Assembly (NCBI GenBank): GCA_963816065.1
Contig: CAWFJG010000007.1
Location: 367,661-431,660 of the forward strand
Length of the DNA stretch: 64,000 bases
Reading direction: 5' to 3'
Source of the DNA: Roseiarcus sp963816065
GTDB taxonomy: Bacteria > Pseudomonadota > Alphaproteobacteria > Rhizobiales > Beijerinckiaceae
In this document: positions 55,607 to 64,000 of the stretch, in pieces
Position numbering within the stretch: the first letter of the stretch is position 1
Layout of the letters: each line of letters begins with the position of its first letter
Program-made: the position numbers and the translations under genes
The notes under the pieces: model-generated
The model's database searches: none
Seen by the model: only the letters and a program-made list of their open reading frames with translations
Told to the model about the DNA's origin: nothing

Positions 55607-58561
55607 CTACTCCGCCGCGCTCTTGCTGGCCTTCCCCCCCTTCCGCGCCAGCACCGGCTTCAAGAAGGAGCCGGTGTAGCTGCGCGGGTTGCGGGCGATT
55701 TGTTCGGGCGTTCCCGCCGCCACCACCTCGCCGCCGCCGTCGCCGCCCTCGGGCCCCATGTCGATGATCCAGTCGGCCGTCTTCACGACTTCCAGATTGT
55801 GCTCGATCACGATCATCGTGTTGCCCTGGTCGACCAGTTCGTGCAGCACGTCGAGCAGTTGCGCCACGTCGTGAAAGTGCAGGCCGGTCGTGGGCTCGTC
55901 GAGGATGTAGAGCGTGCGGCCGGTCGAGCGGCGCGACAGTTCCTTGGCGAGCTTCACCCGTTGCGCTTCGCCGCCCGACAGCGTTGTCGCCTGCTGGCCG
56001 ACCTTGACGTAGCTCAGCCCCACGCGCTTCAGGGTCTCCATCTTGTCGCGGATCGACGGCACCGCCTTGAACAGGTCCGCCGCCTCCTCGACCGTCATGT
56101 CGAGCACGTCGGCGATCGACTTGTCGCGGTAGCGCACTTCGAGCGTCTCGCGGTCGTAGCGCTTGCCCTTGCATACGTCGCAGGTGACGTAGACGTCGGG
56201 CAGAAAGTGCATCTCGATCTTGATCACGCCGTCGCCCTGGCAGGCCTCGCACCGCCCGCCCTTGACGTTGAACGAGAACCGTCCCGGCAGATAGCCGCGC
56301 GCCTTCGCCTCCGGCAGGCCGGCGAACCAGTCGCGGATGGGGGTGAAGGCGCCCGTATAGGTGGCGGGGTTCGAGCGCGGGGTGCGGCCGATCGGCGACT
56401 GGTCGATGTCGATCACCTTGTCGATCGCATCGAGGCCCTCGATCCGCTCGTGCGGCGCCGGCGGGTCGCTCGCGCCATTCAGGCTGCGCGCCGCAGCCTT
56501 GTAGAGCGTGTCGATGACCAGCGTCGACTTGCCGCCGCCGGAGACGCCGGTCACGCAGGTGAACAGGCCGAGCGGCGCCTCGACCGTGACGGACTTCAGG
56601 TTGTTGCCGCGCGCGCCGACGATCTTCAAAGCCTTGCCCGGCGCCTGCGCCCGGCGCCTGGCCGGGATCGTCACCGTCCGCTCGCCCGACAGATAGTGGC
56701 CGGTCAGCGAATTGGGATCGGCGGCGACCTCCTGCGGAGTTCCCTTGGCGACGATTTCGCCGCCGTGCACGCCGGCGCCCGGGCCGACGTCGACCACGTA
56801 ATCGGCGGCCCAGATCGCGTCCTCGTCGTGCTCGACCACGATCACCGTGTTGCCGAGATTGCGCAGCCTCCGCAGCGTATCGAGCAGCCGGGCGTTGTCG
56901 CGCTGGTGCAAGCCGATCGACGGCTCGTCGAGGACATAGAGCACGCCGGTGAGGCCCGATCCGATCTGCGAAGCAAGCCGGATGCGCTGGCTTTCGCCGC
57001 CCGACAGCGTGCCGGAGGAGCGCGCCAGCGTGAGGTAGTCGAGGCCGACGTCGCGAAGGAAGACGAGGCGGTCGACAATCTCCTTCAGGATGCGATGGGC
57101 GATCTCGTTGCGCTTGGCGTCGAGCTTTTGCGGCAGCCCTTCGGCCCAGTCGACCGCTGCCTTGACCGACAAAAGGCTGACTTCGCCGATGTGCTGGCCG
57201 TCGATCTTGACCGCGAGCGCCTCGGGCTTCAAGCGGAAGCCGTTGCAGGCCTCGCACGGCGTCGCGCTCATATAGCGCTGGATCTCCTCGCGCGACCACT
57301 CGCTCTCGGTCTCTTTGTGGCGGCGTTCGAGATTGGAGATCACGCCCTCGAACGGCTTTCTCACCGCGTACGAGCGCAGGCCGTCGTCATAGGCGAAGCG
57401 GATCTCCTCGGACCCCGAGCCATAGAGGATCGCCTGGCGCGCCGCCTCGGGCAGTTCGCTCCACGGGCGGTCGAGCCGGAACTTGTAGTGTTTGCCGAGC
57501 GCGTCGAGGGTCTGCAGGTAATAGGGCGAGCTCGACTTCGACCACGGCGCGATCGCGCCGCGCTTCAGCGTCAGCTTCGGATCCGGAACGACCAGCGACG
57601 GATCGACGCGCAACTCCGAGCCAAGCCCGCCGCAGACCGGGCAGGCGCCGTGCGGATTGTTGAAGGAGAACAGTCTCGGCTCGATCTCGGCGATGGTGAA
57701 GCCGGACACCGGACAGGCGAACTTCGAGGAGAACAGGATACGCTTCGCCTCGTTCTCGCCCTCCGCCCGATCGGCGAACTCGATCACCGCCAGTCCGTCG
57801 GCCAGCTCCAGCGCCGTCTCGAAACTTTCGGCCAGCCGCGCCGCCATGTCGGGGCGCACGACGATGCGATCAACCACAACTTCGACGTCGTGCTTGAGCT
57901 TCTTGTCGAGCGCCGGCGCGTCGGCGATCTCGGTGAACTGGCCGTCGATCTTGAGGCGCTGGAAGCCCCGCTTCATCCATTCGGCGATCTCCTTGCGGTA
58001 CTCGCCCTTGCGGCCGCGCACGACCGGCGCCAGCAGATAGAGCCGCGTGCGCTCCGGCAGGGCGAGCACCCGGTCGACCATCTGGCTCACCGTCTGGCTC
58101 TCGATCGGCAGTCCGGTGGCCGGCGAATAGGGGATGCCGACGCGGGCCCAGAGGAGGCGCATGTAATCGTGGATCTCGGTCACGGTGCCGACGGTCGAGC
58201 GCGGGTTCTTCGACGTCGTCTTCTGCTCGATGGCGATGGCGGGCGACAGGCCGTCGATCTGGTCGACGTCGGGCTTCTGCATCATCTCGAGGAACTGCCG
58301 GGCGTAGGCCGAGAGCGACTCGACATAGCGCCGCTGGCCTTCGGCGTAGATCGTGTCGAAGGCGAGCGACGACTTGCCGGAGCCGGAGAGCCCGGTGAAC
58401 ACGACCAACTTATCGCGCGGGATGGCGAGGTCGACGTTCTTGAGGTTGTGCTCGCGCGCGCCGCGCACAACGATCGCCCGTCCGCCGAACAGGGCCTCGA
58501 CCGCGGCGCCGTCGCCCGCGTGCGTCTTTGCAGAACTGCGCTTGTCGTCGGCGCGGGCCAT
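55607..58561 (-). CDS. uvrA: Excinuclease ABC subunit UvrA
   Basis: DNA-damage recognition subunit of nucleotide excision repair, about 984 residues. Two ABC modules: Walker A GLSGSGKSSLAFDTIYAEGQ and GVSGGGKSTLVIDTLYKAAA, signatures LSGGESQRIRLASQIG and LSGGEAQRVKLAKELS. Zinc modules are visible (CPVCGG; CEACNGF; CEACQGDG to CDVCKGKRY). The start MARADDKRSS at 58561 has GAGG 5 bases upstream; an upstream in-frame ATG lacks support. Divergent from ssb, a widely conserved pairing, with a LexA box 69 bases upstream. No frameshift, unlike many neighbours. Confidence 0.97.
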   Translation of the reverse strand: MARADDKRSSAKTHAGDGAAVEALFGGRAIVVRGAREHNLKNVDLAIPRDKLVVFTGLSGSGKSSLAFDTIYAEGQRRYVESLSAYARQFLEMMQKPDVDQIDGLSPAIAIEQKTTSKNPRSTVGTVTEIHDYMRLLWARVGIPYSPATGLPIESQTVSQMVDRVLALPERTRLYLLAPVVRGRKGEYRKEIAEWMKRGFQRLKIDGQFTEIADAPALDKKLKHDVEVVVDRIVVRPDMAARLAESFETALELADGLAVIEFADRAEGENEAKRILFSSKFACPVSGFTIAEIEPRLFSFNNPHGACPVCGGLGSELRVDPSLVVPDPKLTLKRGAIAPWSKSSSPYYLQTLDALGKHYKFRLDRPWSELPEAARQAILYGSGSEEIRFAYDDGLRSYAVRKPFEGVISNLERRHKETESEWSREEIQRYMSATPCEACNGFRLKPEALAVKIDGQHIGEVSLLSVKAAVDWAEGLPQKLDAKRNEIAHRILKEIVDRLVFLRDVGLDYLTLARSSGTLSGGESQRIRLASQIGSGLTGVLYVLDEPSIGLHQRDNARLLDTLRRLRNLGNTVIVVEHDEDAIWAADYVVDVGPGAGVHGGEIVAKGTPQEVAADPNSLTGHYLSGERTVTIPARRRAQAPGKALKIVGARGNNLKSVTVEAPLGLFTCVTGVSGGGKSTLVIDTLYKAAARSLNGASDPPAPHERIEGLDAIDKVIDIDQSPIGRTPRSNPATYTGAFTPIRDWFAGLPEAKARGYLPGRFSFNVKGGRCEACQGDGVIKIEMHFLPDVYVTCDVCKGKRYDRETLEVRYRDKSIADVLDMTVEEAADLFKAVPSIRDKMETLKRVGLSYVKVGQQATTLSGGEAQRVKLAKELSRRSTGRTLYILDEPTTGLHFHDVAQLLDVLHELVDQGNTMIVIEHNLEVVKTADWIIDMGPEGGDGGGEVVAAGTPEQIARNPRSYTGSFLKPVLARKGGKASKSAAE

Positions 58562-58889
58562 GGATCCTCGACCGAAATCTTTCCATCCTGCGCGGGAATC
58601 ACGCTTGCGCGACCCCAAGGCCGATGTTAGAACAAAAAAGGAACGCAGGGAAGGCGCACCCGACCCGCGAGGCCGCTAATGTAGGCGCACAGTCGCGCGT
58701 TCCCAAGCGGGGGCGCGGCCTTTGTGGACAAGTGGCGCCGCGGAGTGTTTCCGCGCGTCGATCCCTGCGCTTTGGGTTATGGAAGGCGGCAAGCACCAGC
58801 CGCGGCGGCGCGGTTCCTAGCTCGTCGCGAGACGGGCGTCCCGAGGACCGAGCCTGCGGGGCGCAAAGACAAGCGTTAAGGAGGTCCCC
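58562..58889. promoter_or_regulatory. Divergent uvrA / ssb control region with LexA box
   Basis: 328 bases without a gene. At 58630-58644 the minus strand reads GTTC-CTTTTTT-GTTC, an exact match to the alphaproteobacterial LexA box GTTC-N7-GTTC, 69 bases before uvrA. A REP-like fragment (AGACGGGCGTCC) lies near 58831. GGAGG lies 6 bases before the ssb start. Confidence 0.85.
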
Positions 58890-59391
58890 ATGGCGGGCAG
58901 TGTCAACAAAGTGATTCTCGTCGGCAATCTGGGCAAGGATCCAGAGGTCCGCCGTCTCAATTCCGGCGATCCGGTCGTCAGTTTTTCCCTCGCCACCTCC
59001 GAAACCTGGCGCGACAAGACTTCGGGCGAGCGCAAGGAGCGCACCGAGTGGCACAACATCGTGATCTTCAACGAGAATCTCTGCAAGGTAGCGGAGCAGT
59101 ACTGCAAGAAGGGCACGAAAGTTTACATCGAGGGCCAGTTGCAGACCCGCAAATGGCAGGACCAGAGCGGCGCCGACAAATACACGACCGAAATCGTTTT
59201 GACGCGCTTTCGCGGAGAATTGCAGTTGCTCGAACTCACGGGGCGGCGGCGCGGACCGTGACAGCTTCTCCGACGAGGGTGGCGGGCGCCAGAGCTTCAG
59301 TCGGCCTTCCGCCGGCGGCGGCGATCGCCGCCCGGCAATCTCCTCCGGAGGCGGGGGCGCCGGCCCGATCGACGACGACATCCCGTTCTAG
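58890..59391 (+). CDS. ssb: Single-stranded DNA-binding protein (one frameshift)
   Basis: SSB, about 167 residues when joined. OB fold: MAGSVNKVILVGNLGKDPEV, SLATSETWRDKTSGERKERT, EWHNIVIFNENL, KVYIEGQLQTRKWQD. In the current frame it stops at 59261 after RGELQLLELTGRRRGP, but removing one G from the run 59240-59243 gives GGGADRDSFSDEGGG, a glycine-rich linker and the acidic protein-binding tip GPIDDDIPF ending at 59391. SSB and its tip are essential, so the shift is almost surely a sequence error. A tyrosine recombinase gene begins 114 bases after the tip. Confidence 0.96.
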
Positions 59392-59505
59392 AGATGACCC
59401 AGGATCAATTGTAAAGTTGTAAGCCGTAAGCTGGTATAATATCTCACAATCTCCTTGACGAACCCGATCCCGTGTCGTTCTGTCCGTCGCGTGACGAGCG
59501 GAACG

Positions 59506-60814
59506 ATGCGGAGTGTCAAGTTTGTTGGGCGTGAACAGAAAGCGGCTAACCCATACCTGCTCCGGGAGGTCCGCTTCCCGGACGGGGAGAGGTTGCCGGT
59601 TCTGGTATGCCGGGTTTCCGGTCTGCCCATCGAGTTGGCCACTTATTGGGTCACTTCCGATCTGCGCGGCCTGAACAAGCAGGCCACCACGCTCAGACAC
59701 GATCTTGAGAACCTGATGGTCGCGTTCCTCTGGGCGGACGCCCGAGGCTTGGACCTTCCCGGCGCCGTCAAGGCGCCCGCCTTCCTGACCCTGTCGCAGA
59801 TGAACGACTTGGACGGCTTCTGCAGGCGCCCGGTTAGCGCCCTGGTCGCCGAGGTCCAGGAGAAAAAGAGCGCCATCGGCCCGGAGCCGTGGCAAACCGC
59901 TCGCCCGGAACCAGGTCCGGAGCCGGATGTACTCGATCCACCGATTCCTCATGCACGTCAGCGCCGACCACCTCTCGCGGCTCACCCCGAACACGCCTGA
60001 GCACGCAACCTACCGCGATGCGCGGGCGGAAGGGTTGGAGCGGTGGGGCGCCCGCTACAAGGCGCTCGATGCCAGCCGTTCCACCTCAGCGCGGGAAGGG
60101 CTGTCCGCTGCCGAGGCGGAACGGCTGAAGGAGGTGATCCGGCCCGATAGCCCTGACAATCCCTGGCTCCCCGAGGTCAGGCGGCGGAACGGGCTGGTCG
60201 TCCTGCTTCTCTGGGCGACCGGCATCCGGCGTGGCGAGCTCCTCGCACTGGAAGCGTCCGACTTCACTCCGAAACCAAACGGCGCGAAGCTGCGCATCTT
60301 GCGGCGGCCGGACAATCCTCGCGATCGCCGGGCGCGCCAGCCAGCGGTCAAGACGCTTGGGCGCGACATCACGGTGCATGACGGTCTCGCCGCGCTGCTG
60401 CAGGAATATATCCTCGAGGACAGGCGCAAGCTGCCAGGAGCGCGGAAGCACCCGTTCCTGTTCGTCTCGTCGGCCGATGGCGCTCCCCTCTCGCTGTCGG
60501 GCGTGAACAAGCTGTTCCGCGCATTGCAGGCCGTTGACGGCCTGCCCGGAGACCTGTCGCCGCACGTGCTGCGCCATACCTGGAACGACGACTTCTCGGC
60601 CCAGTCGGATCTGGCCAACCCGCACAGGACGGACGTGGAACGAATTCAGGAGGAGCGCAACCGCGCATACCTTATGGGTTGGTCGATGAAATCCACCATG
60701 CCGGGGCTCTACTCGAGGCGGTGGATCCGAGAGACCGCGAACCAACGCCTGCTGAAGCAACAGGCCGCCATCGAGATCGCGCCAGCCAAAGACGGGGAAG
60801 GCGAGCATGTCTGA
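59506..60814 (+). CDS. Tyrosine recombinase 1 of a tandem trio (one frameshift)
   Basis: About 435 residues when joined. N-terminal part: FVGREQKAANPYLLREVRFP, RHDLENLMVAFLWADARG (core-binding domain). Catalytic domain: RRRNGLVVLLLWATGIRRGE with the first Arg, SPHVLRHTWNDDFS with H-x-x-R-H, and the likely nucleophile Tyr in MPGLYSRRWIRE. Frame changes near 59890, between PEPW and NQVRSRMYSIHRF. The gene ends inside the start of the next one (8-base overlap). The 114-base leader is AT-rich with a TATAAT (59433-59438). It is the first gene of what looks like an integrated element placed directly after ssb. Confidence 0.85.
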
Positions 60815-62315
60815 GGCAGCGCGCAACCCGCTGCGTTTGAGCAAGTGGCCCGCGCTGCCGCTGCACGCCACGACGCACGACGGATATCCGTTCAATCCTG
60901 CCGCTCCAGTGTGGCGGATCGACACGCTCGAGTGTCGAACGATCTACCTCCGCTTTGATCAGCTATCGATGTTCTCCGCCGATCTCGTTCACCGACTGAA
61001 GCTGACCCTGCTCGACTTTGCGCAGAAGCAATCGCTCTCTCACCTTCGGAACATGTCGGAACGAGTGTTCGAATTCTATCGAGCGCTCTTCTCTGAGGGC
61101 ACGCAGGAAATCGACGCGATCGGCATCGATCATCTGCTTAACTTCCGGGCGCAGCTTAACGATCGGACGGTCTGGAAGCTTGGCGCGATCCGCGTAGCCT
61201 TTGAGCGTGGGCAGTCTCTCGGATACTCGCTGCTTACGGGTGAGGCCGCAGCCTACTTTGGGGATGCGGTGATCGCGGGAAATCCGAAGGGTGTCGACGT
61301 CCGGACGCGCGACAGCCGTAAGGGCGCGTTCTCCACCATCGAGCTCGAAACAGTCAACTCTGCGCTCAACGCAGCCTACACACGAGGGGATGTGGACCTG
61401 CAGGACTACGCCCTGTGCCACTTCATCTTGGCCTATGGGACCAGGTCCATCCAGATCGCATCCCTCAAGGATGGAGACCTCTTGAAGCATGGCGACATCT
61501 ACACGTTGCGGATCCCGCGCGCCAAGCAGCAAGGCCATCTGAGACGCGAAACGTTCAAGATGCGGGCTTGCGACAAGCGTCTCGGCGAATTGCTGGAGGG
61601 GCATCTATCGGAGATCAAGTGGCCACCTGACGCCCCGGAGCGAGGCGATCGTCCAATGTTCCCTGCCTCCCAGCCCGGCAGCGTGCCCGGCTTCGCGTAT
61701 CACATGGCGGGGCGGGAAATCGGCAAGCGTATCACAGTCATCTTCGAAGCGGTGGCGCGGTATCAATCGAACCCGAAGCGCTTCCGGCACACCTTAGCCA
61801 AGCGGGCCCATGATGACGGTGCAACCGTCTACGTCATCGCCGAGCTGCTCGACCATTCGGATATCCAGAACGCGAAAGTCTACACGGAGGGCGGCCCGGA
61901 CATCGTGGAGCGCCTCAATCGGACGATGGCGCTCCAACTGGCGCCGATCGCCCAGGCGTTTGCAGAGAAGCTGGTGCGCAGCGGTGACCCGGATGCGCAG
62001 GCCGGCGGAGCCGCCAAGCGGATCCATGACCGGGCCCTTCCTGAAGGCAAGGGCAACGCCGCTCTCGGGACCTGCGGCCTGAACAGCTTCTGCTCGCTGG
62101 CCCGGCCGATCGCCTGTTACACCTGCATCAGCTTCAGGCCGTGGGACGACGGTCCGCACGAAGAGGTGCTCGACAAGCTTCTGCAGGAGCGCGAGCGGCA
62201 GCGCGAAAAGGGCTACGCCCCCCGCATCTATGGCCTCCATGACCGAACCATCGCCGCGGTCGCGCGGGTGGTCCAGCTCTGCTCCGAGCGGCAGGCGGAC
62301 GGGGAAGCGGAATGA
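60807..62315 (+). CDS. Tyrosine recombinase 2 of a tandem trio
   Basis: 502 residues, intact. Catalytic domain with ILAYGTRSIQIASLKDGDLL (Arg I) and KRFRHTLAKRAHDDGATVYV, IAELLDHSDIQNAKVYTEGG (Arg II, His, Tyr). The usual first His of H-x-x-R is replaced: the motif reads K-R-F-R-H. A C-terminal cysteine cluster C-x5-C-x7-C-x2-C (TCGLNSFCSLARPIACYTC) precedes FRPWDDGPHEEVLDKLLQER and may bind zinc. Overlaps the first recombinase by 8 bases and the third by ATGA. Unlike plain phage integrases, it is long and has this extra C-terminal module, typical of recombinases that work in multi-subunit sets. Confidence 0.88.
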   Translation: MSEAARNPLRLSKWPALPLHATTHDGYPFNPAAPVWRIDTLECRTIYLRFDQLSMFSADLVHRLKLTLLDFAQKQSLSHLRNMSERVFEFYRALFSEGTQEIDAIGIDHLLNFRAQLNDRTVWKLGAIRVAFERGQSLGYSLLTGEAAAYFGDAVIAGNPKGVDVRTRDSRKGAFSTIELETVNSALNAAYTRGDVDLQDYALCHFILAYGTRSIQIASLKDGDLLKHGDIYTLRIPRAKQQGHLRRETFKMRACDKRLGELLEGHLSEIKWPPDAPERGDRPMFPASQPGSVPGFAYHMAGREIGKRITVIFEAVARYQSNPKRFRHTLAKRAHDDGATVYVIAELLDHSDIQNAKVYTEGGPDIVERLNRTMALQLAPIAQAFAEKLVRSGDPDAQAGGAAKRIHDRALPEGKGNAALGTCGLNSFCSLARPIACYTCISFRPWDDGPHEEVLDKLLQERERQREKGYAPRIYGLHDRTIAAVARVVQLCSERQADGEAE

Positions 62316-64000
62316 GCGAGGTCGTCCGATTCGTTCCGCGTGCGGAATTCGACCCGCGGCAGCGTGTAGCCGACTTCATCGCGCTCGCACGCGACCGCCT
62401 CACTGCCTTGGTGCCGAACAAGGCATGGCCGGACCAGACGTGGGACATCAGCTCCTCGTTCGTGCGGAAAGGGAGGGGAAACGCGGCAAGCAGGCTGCAC
62501 TTCCTCCGGAACGGGACGGTCGTGGGCCGAGGAGATGCCACTCAAGGCGAGCCGTTGCCACAACCATTCGGAGACTTCGCCCGGGCCTTCGTTCGATACA
62601 GCCACGCAACCGAGGCGAACACCTTCGAGCGGCTTTCGGCGCGGCTGAACGCGCTGCGCTGGCTGGAGGAGGCGTTCGCGGCGCTCGGGCAGGAGACGGA
62701 CATTATGGCGCTCGGCCCGGAGGTGCTGGTTAAGGCTGTCGCGATCGCCGGCGAAGGGGTGACGCCCGCGCCCAAGTATCAACGCGCCGCGATCCTGGAG
62801 AAGATCCAGGAGTTCTGCCGGGATCATGGCTTTCTGGCTATCCCGTTCGCCTGGAAGCACGGCATCCGCAGGCCGAAGGACTTGCCGGACCGTTTGGACG
62901 AGGCCGCCGTCCGCCGGCGGGCAGAGCGTCTGCCCGACTTCCAGGCATTCCAAGCGATCTCGATGGCTTGGAACGAGCCGCAGACGCGCCGTGACCATCT
63001 TATGTCGGCCATCGCAGCCATCTGTATGTGCGTGCCGATCCGCATCCACGAGGTGCTGCAACTGCGGACAGACTGCCTGTGCGAAGACCAGCGCCGGGGC
63101 GAGGACGGCAAGCCCGTCACCGTCGTCGGCATCAGGGTCTGGCCCGGCAAAGGCAACCCGCCGGCGATCAAGTGGGTGCCGGACATCCTGGTCGACCTGG
63201 CGCGGCAGGCCGTTGCGCGCCTGCTGGACATTGGCAAGCCCGCCCGCTGCATCGCGCGTTGGTATAGCGATCATACCGACCGCATCTACGTGCCGCCAGA
63301 GTTCGAGGAGTGCCGCGCCTCCGGCGTGATCGGATCTGATCAGCTAGCTCGCTTGGTGGGCATGTCGGACGGCGTCAAATGGGCCCGGCAGAAAGGGCTC
63401 CGCAGCATTCCCAAGCGCGATTGGGGCCGGAACCGATATCCGTTTGGCGACGTCGAGAAGGCCATACTGAACGAGCTGCCCTGGGACTTTCCGAACCATA
63501 ACGGCCAGCACGAACACCCGTACGCCGGGTCGCTGGTGCTCGCGAGGAGAGCCGGCCTGAAGACCGATCTCACCAACGATGGCTCGGCAGCCATGTTCGA
63601 GTCGTGACGATCGATCAGTTCAACAATTGGCTTGGCGGCCACGCGGGCGTGAAATCGGTCTTTGACCGTTACGGCGTCACCAACCCGGACGGCTCGCGGA
63701 TCGACATGTCCAGCCACGGGTTCCGGCACTGGTTGAACGACCTTGCGCACAGGAAAGGGCTGGACGCGCTCGACATCGCGAACTGGTCGGGCCGCGAGGT
63801 CGAGCACAACCAGTTCTACGACCATCAGACCCCCGCCCAGTTCCAGGAGCAGATCCAGGCAATGGCGGAGCGGGCGGTGGGCTTGGCCCTCTGTTCGACG
63901 CGGCCGAGACCATCCGCATTTCGGACCTGATCATCGGAGTTCCTGGAGATCCAGATCGGCTCGGGCCACCACCACGACCTCGGGGCCTGTATCCACGATT
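62312..64000 (+). CDS. Tyrosine recombinase 3 of a tandem trio (partial, frameshifted)
   Basis: Begins ATGA-coupled to recombinase 2 and runs off the right edge. The first 430 residues hold a core-binding region (FVRYSHATEANTFERLSARL NALRWLE) and the first catalytic Arg (CVPIRIHEVLQLRTDCL). Near 63605 the frame changes; the next part has H-x-x-R and Trp/Tyr (MSSHGFRHWLNDLAHRKGLD; IANWSGREVEHNQFYDHQT). Another change near 63885 leads to LFDAAETIRISDLI, and a further one near 63930 leads to EFLEIQIGSGHHHDLGACIHD at the edge, which resembles the start of the Cys/His-rich tail of large recombinases of this kind. Over 560 residues so far. Confidence 0.82.

Noticed and set aside
55376..58630. 1084-codon open frame on the plus strand opposite uvrA
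   Set aside because: The minus-strand frame has all UvrA motifs; the plus-strand product is Arg/Ala/Asp-rich without any domain, a usual antisense artefact in GC-rich DNA.

Overview
The window is GC-rich DNA with Alphaproteobacteria hallmarks: a two-piece, circularly permuted tmRNA gene next to an alpha-type SspB gene, a GTTC-N7-GTTC LexA box in front of uvrA, a chemotaxis operon that opens with a STAS-domain gene, and short operon overlaps (ATGA/GTGA). I would place it in Hyphomicrobiales (Rhizobiales), perhaps near Beijerinckiaceae/Methylocystaceae. The family-level placement is an impression and was not tested.

Layout, left to right. 1-4059: a minus-strand urea ABC transporter (urtA, urtB, start of urtC). 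4246-12258: a minus-strand high-affinity K+ uptake operon, micro-ORF-kdpF-kdpA-kdpB-kdpC-kdpD-kdpE. 12669-20990: two exopolysaccharide genes (EpsD-type peptidyl-prolyl isomerase and EpsF/Wzz-type chain-length protein) flank a [NiFe]-hydrogenase maturation cassette hypB-F-C-D-E that has no hypA and no structural genes in view. 21330-22852: ssrA (tmRNA), sspB, a DUF4169 gene and an RHH_4 gene. 23018-26650: a large AsmA-type gene. 27332-30366: an autoinducer-binding-domain-only LuxR-like protein beside a membrane GGDEF-EAL protein. 30656-40261: aerobic benzoyl-CoA (box) catabolism: boxC-boxA-maoC-boxB on the minus strand, boxR, and divergent bclA with a NUDIX hydrolase; a Phd/PIN toxin-antitoxin pair sits between boxC and boxR. 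40401-41021: a lone ureG. 41150-52527: chemotaxis, with an MCP-like soluble protein, a cheB remnant and cheY on the minus strand, and STAS-decayed cheY-cheA-cheW-mcp-cheW-cheR-cheB on the plus strand. 52590-52756: tRNA-Gly(CCC) and tRNA-Trp. 53047-55502: small genes and a TetR/GST divergent pair. 55607-59391: divergent uvrA and ssb. 59506-end: three overlapping tyrosine recombinase genes that begin a mobile element directly after ssb and run off the right edge.

How the genes work together. Bcl activates benzoate to benzoyl-CoA; BoxA/BoxB epoxidise it, BoxC opens the ring, and BoxR senses benzoyl-CoA. I find four matching TGCA-N6-TGC(C/A) sites at the boxB, boxC and bclA control regions that look like its operators. 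tmRNA tags stalled products with an ANDNYAPVALAA-type peptide, and the adjacent SspB hands tagged proteins to ClpXP. KdpD/KdpE control the K+ pump. The che operon forms one complete signalling array.

Quality caveat: about fifteen conserved genes (urtB, urtC, kdpA, kdpB, kdpD, hypF, asmA-like, boxA, boxC, NUDIX, cheA, first cheW, ssb, two recombinases) carry single-base frameshifts, several of them in G/C runs, including genes that should be essential (ssb). Sequencing indels are the simplest explanation, so I annotate these genes as whole loci and give the shift positions.
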